From Prasinococcaceae sp. CCMP 1430 (lineage: Eukaryota > Prasinodermophyta > Palmophyllophyceae > Prasinococcales > Prasinococcaceae): 17,099 nucleotides of DNA. Location: assembly GCA_013416795.1 (NCBI GenBank), contig RQSC01000020.1:41857-58955 (forward strand). Reading direction: 5' to 3'. Position numbers and translations under genes: made by a program. Shown piece by piece: positions 10,058-17,099 of this stretch. The notes beneath the pieces were generated by a model. It had not been told where the DNA came from. It saw only the letters and a program-made list of their open reading frames with translations, and did no database searches. Each line of letters starts with the position of its first letter. Within the stretch, counting starts at the first letter, position 1.

Positions 10058-10480
10058 CTACTTGAGGGCCTTGGACAGCGCGTACGCGCCGACGCCGAGC
10101 TGGCCGGCCACGTTGAGCCACTTCATCTCAGGCTTGACACCCTCGGCGAAGAACGAGTGGGTCGCGAACATCGCACCGGTGGCAATTCCGGTCGCGCCCA
10201 GCGTCATGTTGAGCGCCTTCTTGTCGGCGTCGCTCGCGCTCTTGTCGGCAGCGAGCAGCGCGGCCGAGGTGACGATGCCGGTGAGGCCCATGGTGCGCCA
10301 AGCGGCATCCGCCTCCTTGTTGGTCCCGTTCGCCCTCTCGACGTCGGCCCACTCCTTCTTGTGGTAGATCTTCATCGTCACGTCACGCGGCAGCGCGGTG
10401 CACGCGGCGAAGTTGCCGGCGTTGAGGGCGACGTACGCGGCCGCGGGGGAGACCATCTGCCCGATCATGTGCGCCGCCAT
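10058..10480 (-). CDS. hypothetical small membrane protein, 140 aa
   Basis: An uninterrupted frame runs from ATG 10480 to TAG 10058-10060. The protein looks real: balanced composition, few Arg runs, and about four hydrophobic helices at residues 11-32 (SPAAAYVALNAGNF), 63-80 (MGLTGIVTSAALLAA), 92-112 (LGATGIATGAMFA) and 120-138 (WLNVAGQLGVGAYAL). A charged loop with KKEWADVERANGTNKEADAAW joins helices 1 and 2. Small residues (Gly, Ala, Ser, Thr) dominate the helices, which suits tight packing. I do not recognise the family. The gene stands alone and converges on the ABCI10-like gene. A short upstream exon cannot be excluded. Confidence 0.75.
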   Translation of the reverse strand: MAAHMIGQMVSPAAAYVALNAGNFAACTALPRDVTMKIYHKKEWADVERANGTNKEADAAWRTMGLTGIVTSAALLAADKSASDADKKALNMTLGATGIATGAMFATHSFFAEGVKPEMKWLNVAGQLGVGAYALSKALK

Positions 10481-10866
10481 CGGATGTCAGCGCCGACGCG
10501 CGCCATTCGCGCTGTGAGTTCGCGGCTCGCGCGCAAACGGGGCGCCTGCGTGGGCACACTGGGCGAGCGCGCATCGGACGCGCGCAGCACCCGGCGGGCG
10601 CGCTCGGCGCGGGCCCCTGGCGAGCGCACGGCGGCTGCCAACGACCGCGCCGCGCCGTCGGACCTTGAACGAGGTAGGGACGACGGCGTGTGCGCCTGTG
10701 AGAGCTGGCTGGTGATCGGTGGATTGCTGCGCGAGGTGTGCGGAGTGGCGCGCGTGCGCGCGCGCGCGCGCCAACCGTCGGGCGTAATATCGCCCGGCGC
10801 CTCTGGCCCACTCCAAGCGCGTACGCTCGACACACGCGCCCTTGCCGGCCCCGCGCCCCCGAGCAG

Positions 10867-10931
10867 CGCCCCGCCCGCGACGATCGCGCACGCGGCGATC
10901 GCGCCCATCGCCCCGCCCGCGACGATCGCGC
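10867..10931. repeat. 23-bp direct repeat pair
   Basis: The same 23 bases occur at 10867-10889 and 10909-10931, a 42-bp period. Each copy contains CGACGATCGCGC, and a GCGATCGC palindrome lies between them. This looks like a local duplication upstream of the 140-aa gene. Confidence 0.7.
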
Positions 10932-10977
10932 CGCGCCCCGCGCCGCTGCCGGTGGGGCAGGCAGACGCGGTCGCAGA

Positions 10978-11011
10978 GGGGGCAAGGGGGGTGGTGGGGG
11001 AGAGGGGGGGG
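10978..11011 (+). other. potential G-quadruplex tract
   Basis: Four G-runs of five or more (10978-10982, 10986-10991, 10996-11000, 11004-11011) are separated by loops of 3-4 nt, which fits the canonical G4 pattern. It lies about 500 bp upstream of the 140-aa gene, on its template strand. Confidence 0.6.
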
Positions 11012-11220
11012 AGGTGCTGCGCTCCCCCGGCGGCGCGGGCGACGCCGCTGCGCCAAAGCGCGCCAGCGCGGTCCCCCCGAGCGCATGCGCAAAACGCATT
11101 CGTTTTGATGGGACGCGCCTCCGTTCCCCGATCGCCGCGCGCGGCGCCTCCTGCGCCTCCGCCAACCGTCTGCGCGATTCTTTCAGACCGGGTGATTCCG
11201 TGGAAACCTTTGTCTTAGCG

Positions 11221-11240
11221 TTTTGCCGCGTTTTGCCGCG
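11221..11240 (+). repeat. tandem TTTTGCCGCG x2
   Basis: The 10-bp unit TTTTGCCGCG is repeated exactly twice inside the AT-richer island. Function unknown. Confidence 0.7.
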
Positions 11241-11500
11241 TCAAACAGAATGTAGAAAATGCGTAATGTCGCTTTCAACGGCATAATTCCGCCATTCCAG
11301 ATATTTTTTGCCTTCGTGGCAACAACGGCATCTACCGGTACAAAGCTTCCGACAGTTTAATCACACTCTGATGGCTGCGCGATGGTGCGGAGGAACGCGG
11401 AGGTGTCGAGGTGAGCGCGAGCAGCGTGCCATGCATCAATCGGCATCGTGCACTCTCAAGGCCTCTCACGCACGCGCCATGGTGACACGCGTGCGCGCGA

Positions 11501-11549
11501 GGGGGGGGATGGGAAGGGGCGGGGTGAAGAGGGGTGAAGAGGGGCAGGG
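11501..11549 (+). repeat. G-rich tract with tandem GGGGTGAAGA x2
   Basis: Seven G-runs (8, 3, 4, 4, 4, 4 and 3 G) lie within about 50 bases, including two exact GGGGTGAAGA units at 11521-11540. It could form a G-quadruplex. It lies just downstream of the FG-GAP gene stop and might affect 3' end formation. Confidence 0.6.
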
Positions 11550-11586
11550 CAGCTGAGGTGGGCGAGCGGAAATAAAATACGCGCTG

Positions 11587-12731
11587 TTACGCTGCGGGGA
11601 GCAGAGCGTCCACAACGCATTGGAGGTGGGCTGTGCGCTCCTCGCACACGTCCACAGTGTGCGGGGCAGCGCTAGCGCTGGATCCTGCGCAATCCGTCGC
11701 GCACGCGTCCTGAGCTAAGAAGTCGGATGGGAGGTCAAAGATGTCCGCCGCGCCGTGGTCGACCGCCGGGATTCCGTCCCTGTCGGTGGCGACCGAGTCT
11801 GCACTGACAATCACCGTGCCGGAGGGTGAAAGGGTAACGGCGCGCCCGAACTGGTCGCCGAGAGGCTCGCTCGGAGGTGGCTCGAGGGTGGCGACTTGTG
11901 TCCACACTTCGCAGCTGCGTCGGAACACGTATGCCGCTCCGGTCGATGTAGGCGATACAGACGCTCCGTTCGATATGGGCGCCCGCAGTTCCTTGACGGA
12001 TCCCGGGATCCGATCACCGCGACGTTATCGATAATGGAGGCGCTGGTCCCGAAGGTCTCGTTTGCGGCTGCCCCGCCGACGGGACTGAGCGTGGCCTGCT
12101 CGAACCAGACCACATCGGCGCGCTGGTAGATATGCGCGAGGCCCTCGTTTGCGGAGCCGACCACTGCCGTGTCTCCGGAGATGGTGAGCGCCTCCCAGCC
12201 GGCAAACTTGTTTCCCGCGTTGCCGTACGAGTGCACTAGCTTCGCCTGCTGACGCCACTGTGCGGCGCCGTTCGGCAGATACTCGCAAACGAAGACATGC
12301 GCCGCGCCACGATCGCCCTGGTTGCCCTGGGCTGCCACTATTGCCGTGTCGCCATTGATGGCCGTGCGACTGCCCAACTGATCGCCGACGACGGGCTCGT
12401 TGGGTGTCAAGACTGCCTCCTCCACCCAGTTTCCGCCGTCGTCACGCACACAGACGAACGCGAGGCCGCAGCCAAGGCCAAGTGCCTTCCGGTCGGGATC
12501 GTTGTAGTCATGGGCCCAGTCGGCGTAGGCATCGTAGAACATGTCGTGTACCTCCTGATCGAACTGCACGCCCTCGCACGGCTGGTTCCAGCCGCCGATG
12601 ACGGCAGTCTCGTCAATTACAGCCACACCGCCGCCGGCGAAGAAGGCGTAGGGCTCGATCCCCTCGGGCTGCAGCTTCGCGGTCTTGACAGACGCAGTGG
12701 CACGTGCCACGTTCGTGCGCCCCCCCGGCAC
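11587..12731 (-). CDS. FG-GAP repeat protein, one frame break, 5' end unresolved
   Basis: FG-GAP repeats form beta-propeller blades, as in integrin alpha heads and many secreted algal and bacterial proteins. About five repeats are visible, with units such as AVIDETAVIGG, GDTAIVAAQG, GAAHVFVCEYL, ISGDTAVVGSA, DNVAVIGSRDPS, then in a second frame GAAYVFRRSCEVWTQVATL, GDQFGRAVTLSPSG and HGAADIFDLP. The first frame carries the repeats to about 12000. The second is open from 12024 to TAA 11587 and carries the rest. A net one-base change between about 11950 and 12024 joins them, and no GT-AG intron fits. The C terminus after the last blade is Cys-rich with several Ala/Ser. No ATG opens the frame: the leftmost possible codon is GTG 12731, and a CAAG acceptor at 12684-12687 suggests an upstream exon, perhaps encoding a signal peptide, that I could not find. 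It is a functional gene with a sequence error, or a young pseudogene. Confidence 0.75.
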
Positions 12732-13401
12732 AGACGCTCACACACACACTGTATCGATACACACGCACACCTGCAGACGTATCTGCTCCCGCCTGCACGC
12801 AGCACCAACCAGCAAATACTTTTCGGATTCTGTTGGCAAATCCGCGGTCTGGGCTGGGAAATAGTGTCTGGCGACACGTCTTGTGCTGGCTCCTGGCACG
12901 ATGGGATCATATCGTCTGCTGCAGGCCAGCGTCGTGCGACAGGTGCCACGTGAGCGCGGTGCGCAGGCTCGTGCCGGGCACGCATCGGCCGCCCCGCGCC
13001 CGCGTGGCGCTCGCGCGGCCGGCCGGCGCACCGCCTCCCCCCCCCCCAGCCAGCATAAATGCATGCAGAAAGGGGCCCCACTGATGCTGCGGGCGTAGGG
13101 ATGCGCGCGCAGGCGTGGGCGCGTTCGCGCGCGCGAGGGGGGGGGGGGGCGCACGCGCGCGCGCGCGCTTGCATGCATGTGCGCTTGGCTGGGACCGGAA
13201 CGCGCCGGCCAGCGCAGCGGCCGCCGGCGCAACGGCGTAGGTCAAAAACATTCCAATTTGAAGCTACGCGTACGCGGCGAGCGATGCTGAGTACTGTAGG
13301 CGCGGCGCCTACTAAGGCGCCGCTCTTGCGCTCGGCCATCTTGATGTCCTTGCAGGCCATCTGTCTTCTATTTGTGTAGCGAGGAGCGAGCGATGCGATG
13401 C
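12732..13401. other. intergenic region with homopolymers and a long imperfect inverted repeat
   Basis: This lies between the FG-GAP gene (its missing 5' exon and promoter may be here) and the stop of the secreted-protein gene. It contains C11 at 13037-13047, G13 at 13137-13149, a (CG)n stretch at 13152-13168, an inverted repeat (13045-13067 with 13170-13193) and a palindrome GTAGGCGC-G-GCGCCTAC at 13296-13312. No ORF here has convincing protein character. Confidence 0.5.
13045..13193. repeat. imperfect inverted repeat, 23/24-nt arms
   Basis: The left arm at 13045-13067 (CCCAGCCAGCATAAATGCATGCA) pairs with 13170-13193: nine matching bases around TGCATGCAT at the inner end and eight (TGGCTGGG) at the outer end, with three mismatches and one bulge between. 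The spacer is about 100 nt and holds the G13 and (CG)n tracts. It resembles a small foldback element, but no target-site duplication is evident. Confidence 0.5.
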
Positions 13402-14247
13402 TCACTTAGGCACGCAAGCCTTCTTCTTCCACTTGCACGCGGTGCCCTTGACCTTCTTGCACTTCTTCTTGTTCCTCGCCTTCGAACACGCCTTCTTGGC
13501 CTTCTTCTTGCTGAGCTTCTTCTTCTTGTTCTTCTTCTTCTTGCTCTTCTTCTTGTCTTTCTTGGGCATCTCCTCACCCTCCGTGGGGGTCGTCTCATCG
13601 ACCTGCGCGGCGATCGCCTCGTCCTTCGCGGGGGTCGCCTCGTAGTCCTCGACCACCGCGGGGGCCGCGGGGGTCGCCTCGTAGTCATCCACCGCGGAGG
13701 CGGAGGACATCTCCTCGTCCTCGCACGCGCAAGTGCCTGGCCCCAACAGCGAGTTGCAGCTCTCGGGGCACGCGTCGCATAGCGTCCCATACGTGCCCGC
13801 CGCAACACTCTGGACGAGATCGTTGCTCGCCAGCTCTTCGGTGCAGCTGACGCCGTATTGAACGGCGAGACTGGCCTGTGCGCGGGCGTCAAGTGAAGAG
13901 CGTGTAAGAGCGCGCGCGCGCGCGCGCGCGCGTGTGTATGTGTTTAAGGCGGGGTGGAGGGTGGGGGGGATGGAGACCGAGCGTGTGAGACAGAGCGTGT
14001 GATATAGTCAGGGCGCGCGCACACGCCCGACACGCTCGAATGCTCTCGTTCCCGCCCTCGAGGTCGGAAGGGCACCCACTGGCGCGCTCCGTACCGCGGT
14101 GCACCCGTCTGGCGCCAACACTGTCAGGGGCTGGATACCTGCGGGGAACTGGTCGAGAGTCTTGTCCGCGCAGTCGGCAGCCACGCCGCGTGCGCCCGTG
14201 GCTGCGACGGCCGCGCAAATCAGCGCGAACAACGAAGTGCGCGCCAT
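13402..14247 (-). CDS. secreted Cys-rich polyampholyte with Lys-rich tail (213 aa, two exons)
   Basis: Exon 1 (14247-14080) begins at ATG with a clear signal peptide, hydrophobic core SLFALICAAVAATG and likely cleavage after GVAA (residue 24). Exon 2 is 13875-13402. The junction is phase 0 on both sides and gives 213 residues. The mature protein has a Cys-rich part (Cys 26, 49, 67, 89, 92, 96, 105, 107; CDACPESC), then an acidic linker with DYEATPA twice at a 13-residue period, then a 55-residue tail from Met159 that is more than half Lys, with Cys at 186, 195, 203 and 210 (gaps of 8, 7 and 6). No membrane anchor or ER-retention signal is seen. The acid-then-base charge layout resembles extracellular matrix, mineral- or polysaccharide-binding proteins; this is inference. 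I recognise no named family. Exon 2 repeats in DNA (13627-13647 and 13666-13686) show that the acidic motif arose by duplication. Confidence 0.8.
13627..13686 (-). repeat. 21-bp direct repeat encoding DYEATPA
   Basis: The same 21 bases occur at 13627-13647 and 13666-13686, 39 bp apart, so the frame is kept (13 codons). They encode the two copies of DYEATPA in the acidic linker of the secreted protein. Confidence 0.85.
13876..14079 (-). other. intron of the secreted-protein gene (204 nt)
   Basis: Donor GTGGGT starts at 14079 and acceptor CGCGCACAG ends at 13876, with TTGAC about 15 nt before it. Read-through would stop at 14008 in low-complexity sequence, while splicing joins two Cys-containing coding segments in phase 0. 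The intron carries a (CG)n tract at 13910-13932 followed by GT-rich sequence. Confidence 0.75.
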
Positions 14248-14256
14248 TTGAGCTGG

Positions 14257-14293
14257 TGGTGTGTGTGTGTGTGTGTGTGTGCGTGTATGTGTG
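14257..14293. repeat. (GT)n/(CA)n microsatellite just upstream of the secreted-protein ATG
   Basis: About eleven GT units are followed by GCGTGTATGTGTG. On the minus strand this is a CA-rich leader ending about 10 nt before the ATG at 14247. It is either 5' UTR or, because CAG at 14252-14254 could be an acceptor, the end of a 5' UTR intron. Confidence 0.8.
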
Positions 14294-14523
14294 ACTGGGG
14301 TCAAGGAAGGGGGGGGCGAGGGCGTCCGGACGCAGCGGCGCGCGCGCGCGCACTCTGCCACGCCGCCGCCGCGCCGCACGCCTGCGCCCGGCGCATGCCT
14401 GCACGCAGCAGCGTCGCCCGTCGCGCCCTTCCCCCCCCAACCGCCGCGCGCGGCGGCGAACGCAACGAAACGCGGCGTCGGGGAACTGCGCCGAGGTGGA
14501 ATGCTTCTATTTGATTGCATGTT

Positions 14524-14563
14524 CCTGACGTGCGAATACAGTAACGTCCCTGACGTGAGAATA
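14524..14563. promoter_or_regulatory. duplicated TGACGTG element (bZIP-like)
   Basis: CCTGACGTGCGAATA (14524-14538) and CCTGACGTGAGAATA (14549-14563) differ at one base and lie 25 bp apart. A third ACGT core (TAACGTCC) lies between. ACGT-core sites are typical bZIP targets in plants and algae. They lie about 280-320 bp upstream of the secreted-protein ATG. Confidence 0.45.
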
Positions 14564-14617
14564 ACGGAGACGCCCTGGGTGATTCGGTCGGGGAGGGCAG
14601 CCGTGTTACGGTTTGCG

Positions 14618-14653
14618 TCAGGGTTGGAAGGGGGCGCCCCCTTCCAACCCTGA
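14618..14653. repeat. 36-bp perfect palindrome
   Basis: The arm TCAGGGTTGGAAGGGGGC (14618-14635) is followed at once by its exact reverse complement (14636-14653), with no loop. The symmetry stops at the next base on each side. It lies about 370-405 bp upstream of the secreted-protein ATG and 9 bp from the 17-bp shared element. Confidence 0.95.
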
Positions 14654-14662
14654 ACGAGCTTG

Positions 14663-14679
14663 GTATCAAAATGCACGCG
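14663..14679 (-). promoter_or_regulatory. 17-bp shared element, copy 2
   Basis: Identical to 8297-8313 and in the same orientation relative to a minus-strand gene (ATG at 14247, about 420 bp downstream). The match covers exactly 17 bases. Confidence 0.4.
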
Positions 14680-15379
14680 CGAGCGGCGTGCTCGCAGTGC
14701 CACACTGCGCGCGCCGCCCTCCCGGCAGGCTGCCCTCCTGCCCTTGCCCTCCCCCCCGTCCGTCTCTCTCCCCCCACTCGCGACGCGTGTGGCATCGCAG
14801 CAGCGCGTCGCGCCACCGCGGCTGCTTGCGCCCCCGCACTGCTCCACACGCGCGAACGCACAAACATCCCGCCCGAAACAGAGGGGGAGGACCCGCAGCA
14901 GGCCGAACCCAACTCGAACCATCCAACAGACAGAGGCCCGAATCCGAAAACCGACCGAAGCAGCCACAGGTCGGCATCGCGCGCGCCTCCCGCAGCGGTG
15001 CAAATCACCGCACGTGGTGATTCTGCACATCCAACAGCCTCAGATCTATCGCCCATGGGTATGTGCTGTGGTCATCTGAAGCAATGTCGTCACATACGAC
15101 GCCGACCCTCCGACCCGCCGCCTGGGTGGGCTGGGCTGCCTGAGCCTGCCTCTCTCGAGCTCGCCTCGCGGGTCGGTTGGGGATGCATCCCCAGCCCCGC
15201 GCGCGTCGTGGCCGGCCGGCCAGGGGCTGCTTGCTTGGCGCGTCGTCGCATCGGTCGGGCGAGCGGGCCGGGGCGCGGCAGTGAGCGCCGCGCCGCGTCC
15301 CCGACACCTCGCGGGCCCCTGCTACTGCCCCTCTCGCCCAGAACGCAGCACGCTAGCTCCATCGATTGGCCGGCGGGGG

Positions 15380-15400
15380 CCAGCCAGCCAGCCAGCCAGC
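15380..15400 (+). repeat. (CCAG)5 tetranucleotide repeat
   Basis: Five CCAG units in the 3' flank of the DXR gene, a simple microsatellite. Confidence 0.85.
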
Positions 15401-15490
15401 GCAGCAGCAGCGCGCTCAGGCGGGGACACGGACGGGAAAATTACTGCACCAGCGCTGCACTAGGAGGACGCAGCCCATCAGCTATTACGT

Positions 15491-17099
15491 CTAGGCGATG
15501 GCCATGTCGGGCGTGATGATGGAGTCGACGTACTCGCGCGCCCACTGGTCGGTGTGCACGATGTCGTCGAGCGAGGGGTCGAGGACGATCTCGTCCCTGT
15601 GCGCCTCGCACGCGCGCTCGACCATCTCGAAGATCTGGAAGTAGCCCATCTTCTTGTCGAGGAACGCCGCCACGGCCGCCTCGTTGGCTGCGGAGAAGAC
15701 GCCCGTCATCGTGCCGCCCGCACGGCCGGCGGCGTAGCCCATGGTGAGCGAGGGGTACTTCTCGGTGTCCGGCTCCTTGAAGGTCAGGTCACCCATCTTG
15801 AGGAAGTCAAGCCTCGGCCAGGTCTCCTCCGACGTCATCACGCGCTCGGGCCACGACAGCGTGTACAGGATGGGCAGGCGCATGTCGGGCCAGCCCAGCT
15901 GCGCGAGCACACTCGAGTCGGCCGTCTCCACCATCGAGTGGATGATCGACTGCGGGTGGATGACCACATCGATGTTGTCGTACGACGTGCCGTACAGGTA
16001 GTGCGCCTCAATGACCTCGAGCGACTTGTTCATCAGCGTCGCCGAGTCGCACGTGATCTTCTGGCCCATGTCCCAGTTCGGGTGCGTGGTCGCCTTAGCG
16101 TGCAGCGCGAGCGGGTCGTTGGCGGCCATCTCGCGCATCTGCTCCAGCTCGAAGTCGCGGAAGGCGCCGCCCGAGGCCGTGAGGATAATCCGGCGCAGGC
16201 CGCCCTCGGGCATGCCCTGGATGCACTGGAAGAGCGCGGAGTGCTCGCTGTCGGCGGGCAGGATCTTGACGCCGTGCTTCTGGATGAGCGGCACGATGTG
16301 GGGGCCGCCAGCGATCAGCGTCTCCTTGTTCGCCAGCGCGATGTCCTTGCCAGCCTTGATGGCCTCGACCGTGGGCTGCAGGCCCGCGCAGCCGACGATG
16401 CCGGTGACGACGGTGCTGCACTCCGAGTGGCGCGCGACCTCGATGGCGCCCTCGTCGCCCCACATGATCTCGGGCGCGTCCGAGCCCATGTCACCCAGCT
16501 CGCGCTTGAAGTCCTCCACGAGGTCCGCCGAGCCCACGCTCACGAGCCTCGGCTTGAAGGCGCGCGTCTGCTCGGCGAGGAGCGCGACGTTGCGGCCGGC
16601 GCTGAGCGCGCTCACCTCGAACTGCGAGCGCGCGCGCGAAGGGGCGCGTCAGATTAGATACCGAGCGCGCGACGCACGCCGGGCGGGGGTGGACAGGGGA
16701 CGCGCGCGAGGTGGGGCGCCGGCCACCGCGCACGCTCATGGGCCGCTGAACGCAGGCCGGCACGGGCTTGGCCAGGCCGGCACTGGCAGGGGAGCGCGCG
16801 CTGCGGCGGTTCGGAGCGAGCAGCGGCGCGCGTGGGGGTTGCCGAGCGCACCCCTCGGCGGCTGGGCCGGCACGCACCTTGTCCGGGTGCTCAGCGCAGA
16901 TGTCGAGCGTCTGCGTGCCGATGGACCCCGTGGACCCCAGCAGCGAGATGGTCTTCTTGTAGCCGTCCTGCCCCAGCCTCTGCTCGAGCTTCTCGGGCAC
17001 CGGGCATCGCTCGGGCCACGCCGCGCCGTACCGCGCCTCGTTGTTCTTGGCGTCCGCCGCCGCGACGTCCGTCGCGGCCGCCGCGCCGCGCACGGCCGC
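15491..17099 (-). CDS. DXR: 1-deoxy-D-xylulose 5-phosphate reductoisomerase (DXR), two exons, N terminus off window
   Basis: DXR converts 1-deoxy-D-xylulose 5-phosphate to MEP using NADPH and a divalent metal, the committed step of plastid isoprenoid synthesis. Exon 1 (17099-16878) holds the NADPH-binding [15 protein letters not shown]. Exon 2 (16621-15491) starts [18 protein letters not shown] and ends with TAG. Splicing gives HPDK|FEVSAL in phase 0, as expected for the family. Visible active-site parts are [11 protein letters not shown], the metal ligands in [49 protein letters not shown], and the C-terminal [12 protein letters not shown] domain. About 450 residues are in the window. The frame stays open to the right edge in Ala-rich sequence that may be the end of a transit peptide; the start codon is outside. 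All expected catalytic residues appear intact. Confidence 0.96.
16622..16877 (-). other. intron of the DXR gene (256 nt)
   Basis: Donor GTGCGTG starts at 16877 right after the HPDK codons. The acceptor CTCGCAG ends at 16622, and the conserved sequence resumes at FEVSAL. The intron reads as low-complexity Pro/Arg-rich sequence and interrupts the family alignment if translated. Confidence 0.92.

Larger units (their letters stand above)
10481..11586. other. 1.1-kb intergenic region with repeats, G-tracts and an AT-rich island
   Basis: This holds the promoter of the 140-aa gene and the 3' flank of the FG-GAP gene. It contains a 23-bp direct repeat (10867-10889 and 10909-10931), G-quadruplex tracts (10978-11011, 11501-11549), a GCGCATGCGC palindrome at 11081-11090, and an AT-richer island at about 11165-11385. 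ORFs here have GC-shadow composition, so none is called. Confidence 0.55.
14294..15490. other. 1.2-kb intergenic region: promoter of secreted-protein gene and DXR 3' flank
   Basis: The proximal part (to about 14680) holds two TGACGTG boxes, a 36-bp palindrome and the 17-bp shared element. The distal part is GC-rich with a (CCAG)5 tract at 15380-15400 and no convincing gene or RNA. The DXR 3' UTR must end somewhere left of 15491. Confidence 0.5.

Noticed and set aside
9677-11218. 513-codon plus-strand open frame
   Set aside because: It runs antisense through the convincing 140-aa membrane protein gene and through repeats and G-tracts; its composition is Arg/Ala/Gly shadow.
11281-11330. Sm-site-like ATTTTTTG followed by a TTGCC/GGCAA hairpin (possible U snRNA)
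   Set aside because: The sequence lacks recognisable U1, U2, U4 or U5 core motifs upstream, and the hairpin is only 5 bp.
11571-11576. AATAAA on the plus strand
   Set aside because: No plus-strand gene ends here; the adjacent gene is on the minus strand.
12617-13405. 262-codon minus-strand frame, possible 5' exon of the FG-GAP gene
   Set aside because: Its sequence is Arg/Cys/Ala low complexity, runs through the poly-G tract and (CG)n, and is out of frame with the FG-GAP repeats. No signal peptide is visible.
14008-15030. 340-codon minus-strand frame as a single gene
   Set aside because: Only the part from ATG 14247 to the donor at 14079 looks like protein. The upstream part reads through the CA microsatellite and the palindrome, and the downstream part is intron.

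Overview
The window looks like nuclear DNA of a photosynthetic eukaryotic microalga with a very GC-rich genome. Three of its genes encode enzymes or transporters that normally work in plastids: UDP-sulfoquinovose synthase, an ABCI10-type ECF ATPase and DXR of the MEP pathway. Their reading frames are interrupted by short GT-AG introns. Third codon positions are almost always G or C, so many long shadow ORFs appear on all frames. A small secreted Cys-rich protein with a lysine-rich tail, together with the base composition, makes a haptophyte-like alga my best guess. This is inference; no ribosomal or organelle marker is present to prove it.

Layout: (1) 1-1129, plus strand: 3' part of SQD1 (sulfolipid synthesis); its 5' exon(s) lie off the window, behind an intron that ends at 121. 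(2) 1434-8156, minus strand: an intronless ORF of about 2240 codons with an N-terminal MSP-like (VAP-type) domain and very long Ala/Glu/Arg-rich coiled coils on both sides of a basic Ser/Thr-Pro linker. The linker carries three copies of a TPxxKRGVxRR motif. It converges with SQD1. (3) 8157-8790: divergent promoter region with an interstitial telomere-like inverted repeat. (4) About 8754-9652, plus: ABCI10-like ATPase in two exons. (5) 10058-10480, minus: a 140-aa predicted four-helix membrane protein of unknown function. (6) 10481-11586: intergenic, with repeats, two G-quadruplex tracts and an AT-rich island. (7) 11587 to about 12731, minus: FG-GAP repeat protein whose frame shifts once and whose first exon I could not find. 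(8) 13402-14247, minus: two-exon gene for a secreted protein of 213 aa: signal peptide, Cys-rich region, acidic repeat, then a Lys-rich tail. (9) 14248-15490: intergenic, with a 36-bp perfect palindrome, a duplicated ACGT-core element and a 17-bp element that also occurs upstream of the giant coiled-coil gene. (10) 15491-17099, minus: DXR in two exons, N terminus beyond the window edge.

SQD1, ABCI10 and DXR would act in the plastid in unrelated pathways (sulfolipid, metal/vitamin transport, isoprenoid precursors). There is no sign of an operon. The least familiar parts are the secreted polyampholyte gene and its upstream palindrome/shared-element region, and the MSP/coiled-coil giant.
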